DNA of 8,350 bases from Acidobacteriota bacterium (GTDB lineage: Bacteria > Acidobacteriota > Terriglobia > Terriglobales > Acidobacteriaceae). Position numbers and translations under genes: made by a program. The stretch lies in contig JAJZDO010000486.1 of assembly GCA_021805955.1 (NCBI GenBank), forward strand, positions 1 through 8,350, read 5' to 3'. Shown here piece by piece: positions 1-7,256 of the stretch. Every line of letters begins with the position of its first letter. Within the stretch, counting starts at the first letter, position 1. The notes beneath the pieces are model-generated. The model was not told the DNA's origin. It saw only the letters and a list, made by a program, of their open reading frames with translations, and searched no databases.

Positions 1-403
1 GATCGACTCCCGAGTCTTCCTCTGGAGCTATCGCAATCGAGCGCGGCGCGGAGACAACCAGATTGAGTGCGGCCTGCATCCTCGTTGTGTGACCAGCAAT
101 AATCTCAATTCCATCCAGTTCCGCATGGCCCAGCAGATCGACCGTCGCCTCCAGCCTGTACTCGCCTGGGACCAGCCCGGTGAGGTGATAGACGCCTTTG
201 CGATTAGTGGTAGCCGTGGCGGTTACATTGGCTGCGGAGTTTCGTAGTATGACCGTGGCATCGGCGAGCGGCCGACTCCGAGAATCGGTGAGCGTTCCGG
301 CCAGCGCTCCGGTACCGGACTGCGCCGCGCCCGTCAACGGAACAAAGAGGCACACAAGCAGCAACAGCCATCCAGGCCGCCCATTGGCCAGCCAGCGAAG
401 CAT
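1..403 (-). CDS. Exported protein with carboxypeptidase-regulatory-like (CarbopepD_reg) N-terminal domain, partial (3' end off window)
   Basis: The visible 134 codons begin MLRWLANGRPGW and carry a signal-peptide-like stretch (positive n-region, hydrophobic WLLLLVCLFVPL, likely cleavage after GAA near residue 27). Residues ~30-115 form a beta-sandwich-like segment: GALAGTLTDSRSRPLADATV, then TTNRKGVYHLTGLVPGEYRLEA. This is the G-x-V/L-x-D...PLxxAxV...T-x-x-x-G-x-Y/F...L-x-P-G-x-Y pattern of carboxypeptidase regulatory-like domains. In Acidobacteriota such domains often head large TonB-dependent outer-membrane receptors (Oar-like), so that is a plausible identity, but the remainder lies outside the window and a non-receptor surface protein is equally possible. 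The start is uncertain. ATG 403 gives a compact signal peptide, while an in-frame GTG at 445 is preceded by GGAG at 7-nt spacing and would add 14 residues. It is transcribed divergently from obgE. Domain type is fairly sure; whole-protein function is unknown. Confidence 0.72.
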   Translation of the reverse strand, partial: MLRWLANGRPGWLLLLVCLFVPLTGAAQSGTGALAGTLTDSRSRPLADATVILRNSAANVTATATTNRKGVYHLTGLVPGEYRLEATVDLLGHAELDGIEIIAGHTTRMQAALNLVVSAPRSIAIAPEEDSGVD

Positions 404-547
404 CCACGCATGTACGCACCTCAAGGCGCGATAAGGATGTGGCACAGCCCTGCTCCAAAGTCGGTGGTAGCGACGAAGCAGAATCCGGGTAGATGAAAAC
501 AAGCGTTTAGCCAGCAGGCCTTGGCTCAAATTGGTACATTACCTGCG

Positions 548-553
548 AGTATA
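548..553 (-). promoter_or_regulatory. Candidate -10 element (TATACT) for the leftward exported-protein gene
   Basis: On the minus strand the sequence reads CTATACTCGCA, a near-consensus -10 box. No good -35 hexamer lies 16-18 nt upstream (TTTCAG at 17 nt is weak). The identical 11-mer occurs upstream of the MerR gene at 8274-8284, also on the minus strand. A transcript from about 541 would have a 5' leader of ~95-140 nt depending on which start is used. The region 446-601 holds no gene that I can support. Confidence 0.45.
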
Positions 554-574
554 GGTCGTCTTTCGTTAGACTGA

Positions 575-1657
<1,083 letters not shown>

Positions 1658-1680
1658 ACCAGAGTCGCGGCGCATTCCGC

Positions 1681-1686
1681 TACAAT
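1681..1686 (+). promoter_or_regulatory. Candidate -10 element (TACAAT) for guaB
   Basis: TACAAT matches the sigma-70 -10 consensus at five of six positions and sits in the obgE-guaB gap, predicting a leader of about 50 nt before guaB. No convincing -35 lies 16-18 nt upstream (ACCAGA at 17 nt), so this is a candidate only; guaB may also be read from obgE. Confidence 0.4.
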
Positions 1687-1743
1687 GAGGAAACGCTCGG
1701 GCCTTGCGACGATTCTTTTCTCCGCCCAGCGCATCGAAACCTT

Positions 1744-3261
1744 ATGCTGAACTCGCCACTGCCCGAAGCACTTACTTTTGATGACGTTTTGCTTGTGCCT
1801 GCTTATTCTGACGTAGTCCCCACGCAGGTGAGCACGCAAACCCGTCTGACATCGGAAATTACCTTGAACACGCCGCTGATCTCGGCGGCCATGGATACGG
1901 TGACCGAATCACGCATGGCCATCGCCATGGCGCAGCAGGGCGGCATCGGCATCGTGCATCGCAACCTGACCATCGTGGAACAAGCCGGAGAGATCGACAA
2001 GGTGAAGCGATCGGAGAGCGGCATGATCGTCGATCCGGTTACCATCGAGCCGGACGCGCCCATTGCAGCGGCGCTCGAGGTCATGCGTCGATACAAGATT
2101 TCAGGCGTTCCAGTAACGCGGGGCAAGCGTCTCGTGGGCATACTCACTAATCGCGATCTGCGCTTCGAAACTCGCTCCGATATTCCAGTCAACGATGTGA
2201 TGACGCGCGAAAATCTCATCACCGTTCCCGTGGGAACGACGCTCGAAGAGGCGGAGCTGATTCTGCATCGGCATCGGGTGGAAAAATTGCTGGTCGTCAA
2301 CGACCAGTACGAATTGAAGGGCCTGATCACGGTCAAGGATATTCAGAAGAAGCTGAAATATCCCAACGCGTCAAAGGATTCCAAGGGCCGACTGCGCGTG
2401 GGCGGCGCAATCGGGGCAACCGGAGATTTTCTGGAGCGCGCAGCGGAACTGGTTCGCACACGTTGCGATGTGCTTGCCATTGACTCCGCGCACGGTCATT
2501 CTTCGCGCGTTCTGGAAGCAGTGACAGCAGTAAAGAAGGCGTTTCCCTCCGTCGCTCTTCTCGCTGGCAATGTGGCCACTTACGAAGGAACCCTGGCCTT
2601 GATTGACGCCGGCGCGGATGCCGTCAAAGTTGGCTTTGGGCCTGGTTCCATCTGTACGACCCGCGTTGTCACAGGCGCAGGCATGCCGCAGATTACAGCG
2701 ATTGCCGAGGCCTTTCGCGCAGCCAATGAACGCGGGATTCCTGTCATTGCCGATGGCGGCATCAAGTACTCGGGCGAGATCACCAAAGCGATTGCCGCCG
2801 GTGCGAGTTCCGTGATGATTGGCTCACTCTTTGCCGGGGTCGATGAAAGCCCCGGAGAGACAATTCTCTATCAAGGTCGTTCATTCAAAAGCTATCGCGG
2901 AATGGGTTCACTGACGGCGATGGCGCTCGGCTCCAGCGAACGCTACTTCCAGGGTGCCTCAACCGAGGGCCAGAATGGCACAGAGAATGTGGTGCAGCGC
3001 GAGCGGTCAAGCGAGAATCGTCTGGCGAAGTTTGTGCCGGAGGGTATCGAAGGCCGAGTTCCCTATCGCGGACCACTGGAAGCAATGGTGCAGCAGCTTG
3101 TCGGTGGGTTGCGCTCCGGCATGGGCTATCTGGGTTGTGCATCGATCGACGATCTGCAGCGGAATGCGCGGTTCGTCCGCATCTCCAGCGCAGGCTTGCG
3201 TGAAAGTCACGTGCATGATGTGATCATCACGCGCGAAGCTCCCAACTATCACGTCGAGTAG
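1744..3261 (+). CDS. guaB: Inosine-5'-monophosphate dehydrogenase
   Basis: A 505-residue enzyme oxidising IMP to XMP with NAD+, the committed step of guanine nucleotide synthesis in the cytoplasm. The TIM barrel opens with [15 protein letters not shown] (10-24). A pair of CBS domains is inserted at about 95-205 (SGVPVT...[17 protein letters not shown]...[10 protein letters not shown]). The catalytic loop GPGSICTTR (299-307) holds nucleophile Cys304. Phosphate and substrate binding is by IADGGIK (335-341) and GSLFAG (360-365). The Arg-Tyr dyad is R400-Y401 in SSERYFQ, and [13 protein letters not shown] (431-443) is the flap. The C-terminus ESHVHDV...EAPNY is typical. Between RYFQ and VPEG the flap carries 27 residues (404-430), about 19 more than I recall in E. 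coli GuaB. The ATG at 1744 gives the usual N-terminus, but no clear Shine-Dalgarno is visible. Confidence 0.98.
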   Translation: MLNSPLPEALTFDDVLLVPAYSDVVPTQVSTQTRLTSEITLNTPLISAAMDTVTESRMAIAMAQQGGIGIVHRNLTIVEQAGEIDKVKRSESGMIVDPVTIEPDAPIAAALEVMRRYKISGVPVTRGKRLVGILTNRDLRFETRSDIPVNDVMTRENLITVPVGTTLEEAELILHRHRVEKLLVVNDQYELKGLITVKDIQKKLKYPNASKDSKGRLRVGGAIGATGDFLERAAELVRTRCDVLAIDSAHGHSSRVLEAVTAVKKAFPSVALLAGNVATYEGTLALIDAGADAVKVGFGPGSICTTRVVTGAGMPQITAIAEAFRAANERGIPVIADGGIKYSGEITKAIAAGASSVMIGSLFAGVDESPGETILYQGRSFKSYRGMGSLTAMALGSSERYFQGASTEGQNGTENVVQRERSSENRLAKFVPEGIEGRVPYRGPLEAMVQQLVGGLRSGMGYLGCASIDDLQRNARFVRISSAGLRESHVHDVIITREAPNYHVE

Positions 3262-3280
3262 CTGACGCTCACCTCTCTTG

Positions 3281-3326
3281 GCGCAGCAGCCGCGCTGGAT
3301 TTCTGCATCCGGCGCGGCTGCTGCGC
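3281..3326 (+). terminator. Large hairpin after guaB, probable transcription terminator
   Basis: A perfect 15-bp inverted repeat (GCGCAGCAGCCGCGC / GCGCGGCTGCTGCGC) is extended inward by a T-G wobble and GGAT/ATCC, closing on the 6-nt loop TTCTGC; the total is about 20 pairs. It starts 19 nt after the guaB stop. No U-tract follows (ATCTGTAAG), so it is not a textbook intrinsic terminator. It may stabilise the mRNA 3' end or work with Rho. Confidence 0.6.
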
Positions 3327-3458
3327 ATCTGTAAGAAAGCAACGATTTCACAATGCGTCCGATAACGGATTTCGGGCTGCTTTCATTTTGTGTTGCTCCG
3401 TTGACTCGCTGCGGATAGGTTTTGTGGCAGACTGTCTGTTTTTTTGAGGCGTAAGTAT

Positions 3459-5105
3459 ATGGCAACAACGAAAGACGCGATCCAGTTGGATGAATCCGTC
3501 GCCGAGCGTACAGTCGAAAATCCATCCATCGATCATCACGCGCAATGGAAGCCACGCGCAAATCCGTGGCTGATTGCTATGACTGTCGCTCTGGCGGCCT
3601 TCATGGAGGTGCTGGACACATCCATCGCCAACGTCGCCCTACCGCATATTGCCGGCAATCTCGGCGCGAGTACCGATGAAGGCACATGGGTCCTGACCAG
3701 CTATCTGGTCTCGAATGCGATTGTCCTGCCGCTGGGTGGCTGGGCCTCGAATCTGATGGGGCGGCGAAACTTCTTCCTTCTTTGCATCACCATCTTCACC
3801 GTCTCCAGTTTTCTGTGCGGCATCGCGCCGACGCTGCCTATCCTACTTTTGTGCCGCGTACTGCAAGGGGCAGGCGGTGGCGGATTGCAGCCCATGGCGC
3901 AGGCCATCATGGCAGATTCCTTTGACGAAAAACATCGTGGCCAGGCCTTTGCTCTCTATGGTTTGGTGGCTGTACTGGCGCCGTCGATCGGACCCACACT
4001 CGGCGGATGGATCACAGACAGCTACTCCTGGCGATGGATCTTCTACATCAACATTCCCGTCGGCATTCTTGCTTACATCCTCGTCACGCGCATGGTGGAC
4101 GATCCACCGTGGATCGTTCCGGATCGCAAGCACCTGCTCAACATGGACTACATGGGGCTTGCATTCCTCAGTCTGGCCATGGGAGGAATGCAGATCATGC
4201 TTGACAAGGGCGAGGAGAACGACTGGTTTTCCTCCGGCTTCATATGCTTTTTCGCACTGCTCTTTGTGGGGGGATTGATCGGACTGATTGTCTGGGAGTT
4301 CCGTAAGAAAAATCCTCTGATTAACCTGCGCTTGTTCAAGTACAAGAATTTCGCCATCAGTTGTTTCCTCATGACGCTGGTCGGTGGTGTGCTCAACGCC
4401 AGCACCGTCTTGCAACCCCAGATGCTTCAAGGCCTCCTGGGCTACACGGCCACCAACGCAGGAGAAGCGCTGACAGCCGGCGGATTTGCGCTGATCTTCG
4501 TCATGCCCTTCGCCGGCTGGACGACCAGCAAATATCCCGCGCGCTACGTTGCGGCCATCGGCTTTTTCTTCTTTGCGCTCTCCTACTGGTTCACGGCGAC
4601 GCAGTTGACGCTCGACATGAGTTTTTATAACGCCTCTCTGCTGCGCGTGGTGCAGATGATGCCGATCCCCTTCTGCTTTATCTCGATTACAACGGCGGCC
4701 TATGTTGGAATTCCCCGCGAGCAGAGCAACCAGGTGGCCGGCCTGATCAACTTTGTGCGCAACATCGGCGGCAGCATCTTCATCGCCATTACAGGGGCCG
4801 CTGTAACCAACCAGTCGATGCACCACCAGGCGCTGTTACAGGAGAAGATGACGAATCTGCGCATACCCTATGCGCAAGTGCTGGGCGGCACCACCGGTTA
4901 TCTCGATCAGAGCTTTGGCAAGCACAATGGCGTCGGAGCAGCCATGGCGTCGATCTATGGCGAGTTAAATCGCCAGGCAACGATGCAGGCATATGTGGAT
5001 GTCTTCAAAATGCTCTTCTGGATGTCCATTGGCATGATCTTTCTGGCATTCCTGCTCAGCAAGAACAGTCCGGCCGGCGGTAAAAGCGACATTGCGATGC
5101 ACTGA
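3459..5105 (+). CDS. DHA2-family MFS multidrug exporter (EmrB/QacA type)
   Basis: A 548-residue inner-membrane protein, the usual size for the 14-TM drug:H+ antiporter-2 family, expected to export amphipathic or toxic compounds using the proton gradient. A hydrophilic N-tail of ~35 residues precedes TM1. Signature motifs are LDTSIANVALP (52-62, motif D1), GGWASNLMGRR (93-103, motif A), CRVLQGAGGG (132-141, motif B) and GLVAVLAPSIGPTLGGW (168-184, motif C). Many further hydrophobic spans follow to the end at ~535. The ATG at 3459 is chosen because GAGG (3446-3449) lies 9 nt upstream; an in-frame TTG at 3444 would add five residues with no site. No HlyD/EmrA membrane-fusion partner, TolC or regulator gene flanks it, so the substrate cannot be read from context. 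The long antisense open frames inside it are shadows. Confidence 0.93.
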   Translation: MATTKDAIQLDESVAERTVENPSIDHHAQWKPRANPWLIAMTVALAAFMEVLDTSIANVALPHIAGNLGASTDEGTWVLTSYLVSNAIVLPLGGWASNLMGRRNFFLLCITIFTVSSFLCGIAPTLPILLLCRVLQGAGGGGLQPMAQAIMADSFDEKHRGQAFALYGLVAVLAPSIGPTLGGWITDSYSWRWIFYINIPVGILAYILVTRMVDDPPWIVPDRKHLLNMDYMGLAFLSLAMGGMQIMLDKGEENDWFSSGFICFFALLFVGGLIGLIVWEFRKKNPLINLRLFKYKNFAISCFLMTLVGGVLNASTVLQPQMLQGLLGYTATNAGEALTAGGFALIFVMPFAGWTTSKYPARYVAAIGFFFFALSYWFTATQLTLDMSFYNASLLRVVQMMPIPFCFISITTAAYVGIPREQSNQVAGLINFVRNIGGSIFIAITGAAVTNQSMHHQALLQEKMTNLRIPYAQVLGGTTGYLDQSFGKHNGVGAAMASIYGELNRQATMQAYVDVFKMLFWMSIGMIFLAFLLSKNSPAGGKSDIAMH

Positions 5106-5150
5106 GTCTGCTTGAATACCCAAAATCCTTGTTTTCTGCAGCCTGGCAGA

Positions 5151-5185
5151 CAATTCCAGTCTGGTCAAAGACCCGACTGGAATTG
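5151..5185 (+). terminator. Hairpin between exporter and desaturase genes, possible terminator
   Basis: The arms CAATTCCAGTC and GACTGGAATTG are perfect 11-bp complements. They enclose a T/C mismatch, a second GGTC/GACC stem and an AAA loop, giving a compact hairpin of 15 pairs. It begins 45 nt after the exporter stop and ends about 50 nt before the desaturase -10 candidate. There is no T-run after it on either strand, so a role as an inverted-repeat operator or mRNA 3'-end stabiliser is also possible. Confidence 0.5.
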
Positions 5186-5236
5186 AGTGGAATGTTGTTT
5201 CTGTACAAATTTGTCCCGCTTCAAGTCGCCTGACGG

Positions 5237-5242
5237 TACAAT
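5237..5242 (+). promoter_or_regulatory. Candidate -10 element (TACAAT) for the desaturase gene
   Basis: TACAAT is followed by A/G-containing sequence suitable for initiation near 5249. TTGTCC at 5211-5216 resembles a -35 box, but the 20-nt spacer is too long to be persuasive. Initiation near 5249 would leave only about 5 nt before the upstream ATG at 5254, which favours the downstream start at 5290. Confidence 0.4.
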
Positions 5243-5289
5243 AATGTCAGCGTATGGCGCAAAGCCGAAGGAAGCAGGAACACCCAACG

Positions 5290-6273
5290 ATGTCGCAATT
5301 TCATTCCAATCTGGCCGCTGAGAGCAGCCTGAACTCCACCGTAACCACCATGAACAAGACCTCAGACGGAAAGGCATCTGCGTCCAGACAAGACGAACTT
5401 CGGATGGGCCGCAAGGACAACGAGGGCGGCATTAACTGGGTTACAGCGATTTTTATCGCAATCTTCCATGTGGGCGCCGTGGCTGCGCTGTTCTGCTTTA
5501 GCTGGCAGCGGCTGGCAGTTGCAGCGGTTTTGTGGGTACTAGCCATCAACTTTGGCATCGGCGTTTGCTACCATCGGCTGCTGACGCATCGCGGCTTTCA
5601 AACCCCGAAGTGGGTCGAGTATCTGCTCACCATCTGTGGCACACTCGCCCTCGAAGGCGGGCCTATTTTCTGGGTTGCGGTGCATCGGGTGCATCACCAG
5701 CACAGCGACCATCCTGGTGACCCGCACACGCCCAAAGAAGGTCCGTGGTGGGCACATATCGGCTGGCTCGTTCTGGGCCGCAGCATGCACGCCGAATCCT
5801 CGGCTCTCGCTCGTTACGCGCCGGATCTCGCTCGTGATCGCTTCCATGTCTGGATCAGCAAATATCACTACCTCTCGCTGGTCACCTGTGGCCTGCTGCT
5901 CTTTGGCGGTGGTGCGCTCGTTGACCACAGCATCATGGGCGGTGTCGATCTGGTGCTTTGGGGCATCTTCCTGCGTGTGACTCTGGGACTTCACGCCACT
6001 TGGCTGGTGAACTCGGCAACCCACATGTGGGGCCGCCGACGCTTTGCCACCCGCGATGATTCGCGCAACAACCTGCTCGTTGCACTGATCACCGGCGGCG
6101 AGGGTTGGCACAATAACCACCATGCTCATCCCGTCTCAGCGCGTCATGGACTCACCTGGTACGAACTGGATCCCAATTACTGGGTGATCTGGATGCTGAG
6201 TCGCATTGGGCTGGCCAAGAAGATTCAGGTTGCGCGCTATGACAAGGCCAACCCACGCCCTGCCGGGGTCTGA
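5290..6273 (+). CDS. Membrane fatty acid desaturase (acyl-CoA/acyl-lipid Delta9-type)
   Basis: A 327-residue integral membrane di-iron enzyme of the fatty acid desaturase superfamily, expected to introduce a double bond into membrane acyl chains with O2 and an electron donor. Three histidine boxes are intact: HRLLTH (95-100), HRVHH (132-136) and HNNHH (274-278), with a further His at 235 in LGLHATW. The order and spacing match Delta9 acyl-CoA/lipid desaturases (YHRLLTHRGF, WVAVHRVHHQHSD, EGWHNNHHAHP). Hydrophobic spans lie around 50-92, 110-131 and 195-240. The start at 5290 has AGGA 10 nt upstream; ATG 5254 would add 12 charged residues without a ribosome-binding site. The first ~45 residues are polar and not conserved-looking. 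No ferredoxin or reductase gene is adjacent. Regiospecificity is inferred from family resemblance, not shown. Confidence 0.93.
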   Translation: MSQFHSNLAAESSLNSTVTTMNKTSDGKASASRQDELRMGRKDNEGGINWVTAIFIAIFHVGAVAALFCFSWQRLAVAAVLWVLAINFGIGVCYHRLLTHRGFQTPKWVEYLLTICGTLALEGGPIFWVAVHRVHHQHSDHPGDPHTPKEGPWWAHIGWLVLGRSMHAESSALARYAPDLARDRFHVWISKYHYLSLVTCGLLLFGGGALVDHSIMGGVDLVLWGIFLRVTLGLHATWLVNSATHMWGRRRFATRDDSRNNLLVALITGGEGWHNNHHAHPVSARHGLTWYELDPNYWVIWMLSRIGLAKKIQVARYDKANPRPAGV

Positions 6274-6297
6274 CCGTCCAACCTCAGATCGTCAAAG

Positions 6298-6332
6298 AAA
6301 AGCGGTTCAGGCCTTGCCCTGAGCCGCTTTTT
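6298..6332. terminator. Bidirectional intrinsic terminator shared by desaturase and carbonic anhydrase-like genes
   Basis: AAAAGCGGTTCAGG and CCTGAGCCGCTTTT pair over 14 positions (one T-G wobble) around the loop CCTTGC. On the plus strand the stem runs into TTTTT (6328-6332). On the minus strand it runs into TTTTCTTT. The stem includes the last codons and the TGA of the minus-strand gene, so the terminator is partly coding. Confidence 0.85.
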
Positions 6333-6858
6333 CTTCATTCAGCGCTTTTTCTTCATTCAGATAGATCAAGGTGTAATCCAGATAATTGCGCGCATACTTC
6401 AAGATCATCTCCCGATCCTGGTCGTCGAGCGTGCGCCGCATCCTTGCCGGAACTCCCGCCCAGAGCGTTCGAGGCGGCACCTGCGTACCCTCCGGCACAA
6501 CGGCGCCAGCGGCGATAATCGATCCTTCGCCGATACGGCAGTTGTTCAGAACACGCGCTCCAATACCAATCAGCACTGCATCCTCGACGGTGCAGCCGTG
6601 TACGGTCGCGTTGTGGCCGATCGTCACCATGTCCCCGACAATCACGGCGTAGAGATTGCGCTGTCCATGCAGAACAGCGCAGTCCTGCACGTTCGAGCCA
6701 TTGCCGATCCGGATCGAATGCACGTCTCCGCGCAGCACGGCGTTCATCCACACGCTGGAGTTACGACCAAGATTGACATCGCCGATCACCTGCGCCGAGG
6801 GATCGAGATAACAGCCCTCACCCATCACCGGCCAGCGCCCCTGATAGCTTCGAATCAC
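6307..6858 (-). CDS. Gamma-class carbonic anhydrase-like hexapeptide-repeat protein
   Basis: A 183-residue left-handed beta-helix protein of the gamma-carbonic anhydrase/YrdA/PaaY group. It resembles enzymes that hydrate CO2 with a metal held by three His at a trimer interface, though many relatives have no proven activity. Hexapeptide repeats run from about 15 to 140 (IGDVNL, IRIGNG, AVIVGD, VLIGIG, SIIAAG). Conserved AVLRGD (40-45), SNVQD (55-59), VLHG with His64, and TIGHNATVHG with His82 and His87 supply the expected metal ligands. GVPAR (135-139) is followed by a C-terminal helix. The GTG at 6858 is chosen because AGGAGG sits 6 nt upstream and the -10 box lies further up; the ATG at 6885 would coincide with the predicted transcript start. 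The tail has LNEEKA twice in tandem (167-178), from an 18-bp duplication. It converges on the desaturase gene and diverges from rpsU. Confidence 0.92.
   Translation of the reverse strand: MIRSYQGRWPVMGEGCYLDPSAQVIGDVNLGRNSSVWMNAVLRGDVHSIRIGNGSNVQDCAVLHGQRNLYAVIVGDMVTIGHNATVHGCTVEDAVLIGIGARVLNNCRIGEGSIIAAGAVVPEGTQVPPRTLWAGVPARMRRTLDDQDREMILKYARNYLDYTLIYLNEEKALNEEKAAQGKA
6325..6360. repeat. Perfect 18-bp tandem duplication
   Basis: CGCTTTTTCTTCATTCAG occurs twice back to back (6325-6342 and 6343-6360) with no mismatch. It lies in the last codons of the carbonic anhydrase-like gene, where it encodes LNEEKA twice in frame. The first copy also supplies part of the stem and the T-tract of the shared terminator. 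Confidence 0.97.
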
Positions 6859-6864
6859 AGAAAT

Positions 6865-6870
6865 CCTCCT
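6865..6870 (-). promoter_or_regulatory. Strong ribosome-binding site fixing the GTG start of the carbonic anhydrase-like gene
   Basis: The minus strand reads GAGGAGGATTTCTGTG: a full AGGAGG Shine-Dalgarno with 6-nt spacing to GTG at 6858. This decides against the longer reading from ATG 6885. Confidence 0.85.
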
Positions 6871-6891
6871 CGCGCTGAAGCGCAATCTCTG

Positions 6892-6897
6892 AGTATA
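6892..6897 (-). promoter_or_regulatory. Candidate -10 element (TATACT) for the carbonic anhydrase-like gene
   Basis: The minus strand reads GGTATACTCAGA, predicting initiation near 6885 and a ~27-nt leader carrying the AGGAGG site. The -35 region is weak. It is back to back with the rpsU promoter, whose -35 starts 16 bp to the right. Confidence 0.55.
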
Positions 6898-6912
6898 CCG
6901 TTACTCGAAAAG

Positions 6913-6941
6913 TTGCCTCCAGAGCCATTGTTCCGTATTCT
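6913..6941 (+). promoter_or_regulatory. Candidate sigma-70 promoter of rpsU
   Basis: TTGCCT (6913-6918) and TATTCT (6936-6941) are separated by exactly 17 bp; each matches four of six consensus positions. Initiation near 6948 would give a leader of about 33 nt that contains the GAGGAGG Shine-Dalgarno at 6964-6970. Confidence 0.55.
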
Positions 6942-6980
6942 GGTAGTAGCCGGTTTGGCAGGTGAGGAGGTGGAAATACT

Positions 6981-7178
6981 ATGGCAGAAGTTCGCATTCA
7001 AGAAGGCGAGCCCCTGGAAAATGCCCTGCGTCGCTTCAAGCGCAAGGTGCAGCAGGAGGACATCATCAAGGATGTCAAGCGCCACTCCTATTACCTGAAG
7101 CCCGGAGAAAAACGCCGCGTAAAAGAAGCGCTGGCGAGGAAACGGAACCGGAAAAAGGCGCGCAAAGAGCAGGATTGA
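6981..7178 (+). CDS. rpsU: 30S ribosomal protein S21
   Basis: A 65-residue, strongly basic protein of the small ribosomal subunit, located near the mRNA/anti-Shine-Dalgarno region of 16S rRNA and involved in translation initiation. The S21 signature is clear: EPLENALRRFKRKVQQE (10-26), then YYLKPGEKRRVKEALARKR (37-55) and a basic tail. Length is typical. An extended AGGAGGT sequence ends about 9 nt before the ATG, an unusually complete site that fits a highly expressed gene. It is monocistronic here, with its own promoter candidate and a strong terminator, rather than in an rpsU-dnaG-rpoD cluster. Confidence 0.96.
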   Translation: MAEVRIQEGEPLENALRRFKRKVQQEDIIKDVKRHSYYLKPGEKRRVKEALARKRNRKKARKEQD

Positions 7179-7198
7179 TTCTGCGCGTTACAGGCCAA

Positions 7199-7239
7199 AA
7201 GAAAAACCCCATTCGCTTCTCGCGCATGGGGTTTTTCTT
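7199..7239. terminator. Bidirectional intrinsic terminator shared by rpsU and the zinc-ribbon gene
   Basis: AAGAAAAACCCCAT and ATGGGGTTTTTCTT are perfect 14-bp complements with a 13-nt loop. The GC-rich inner stem is followed by TTTTTCTT on the plus strand and, by symmetry, on the minus strand. It lies 20 nt after the rpsU stop and 17 nt after the end of the convergent gene. Confidence 0.92.
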
Positions 7240-7256
7240 CGCAACTTTCTCCAGAG

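Noticed and set aside
204..458. 84-codon minus-strand frame at the left edge.
   Set aside because: The neighbouring minus-strand frame has a signal peptide and a carboxypeptidase-regulatory-like domain that continues to the window edge; this frame has neither.
3358..3369. Short inverted repeat TCCG-ATAA-CGGA upstream of the exporter as a regulator site.
   Set aside because: Four-base arms are expected by chance and nothing else supports an operator here.
3401..3406. TTGACT upstream of the exporter as a promoter -35 element.
   Set aside because: No acceptable -10 hexamer exists at 16-18 bp spacing (GTGGCA region), so only half a promoter is visible.
3843..4826. Long open frame antisense to the MFS exporter (327 codons).
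   Set aside because: The plus-strand exporter has full family motifs here; the antisense protein is hydrophilic, His/Asp/Gln-rich and matches no family I recognise.
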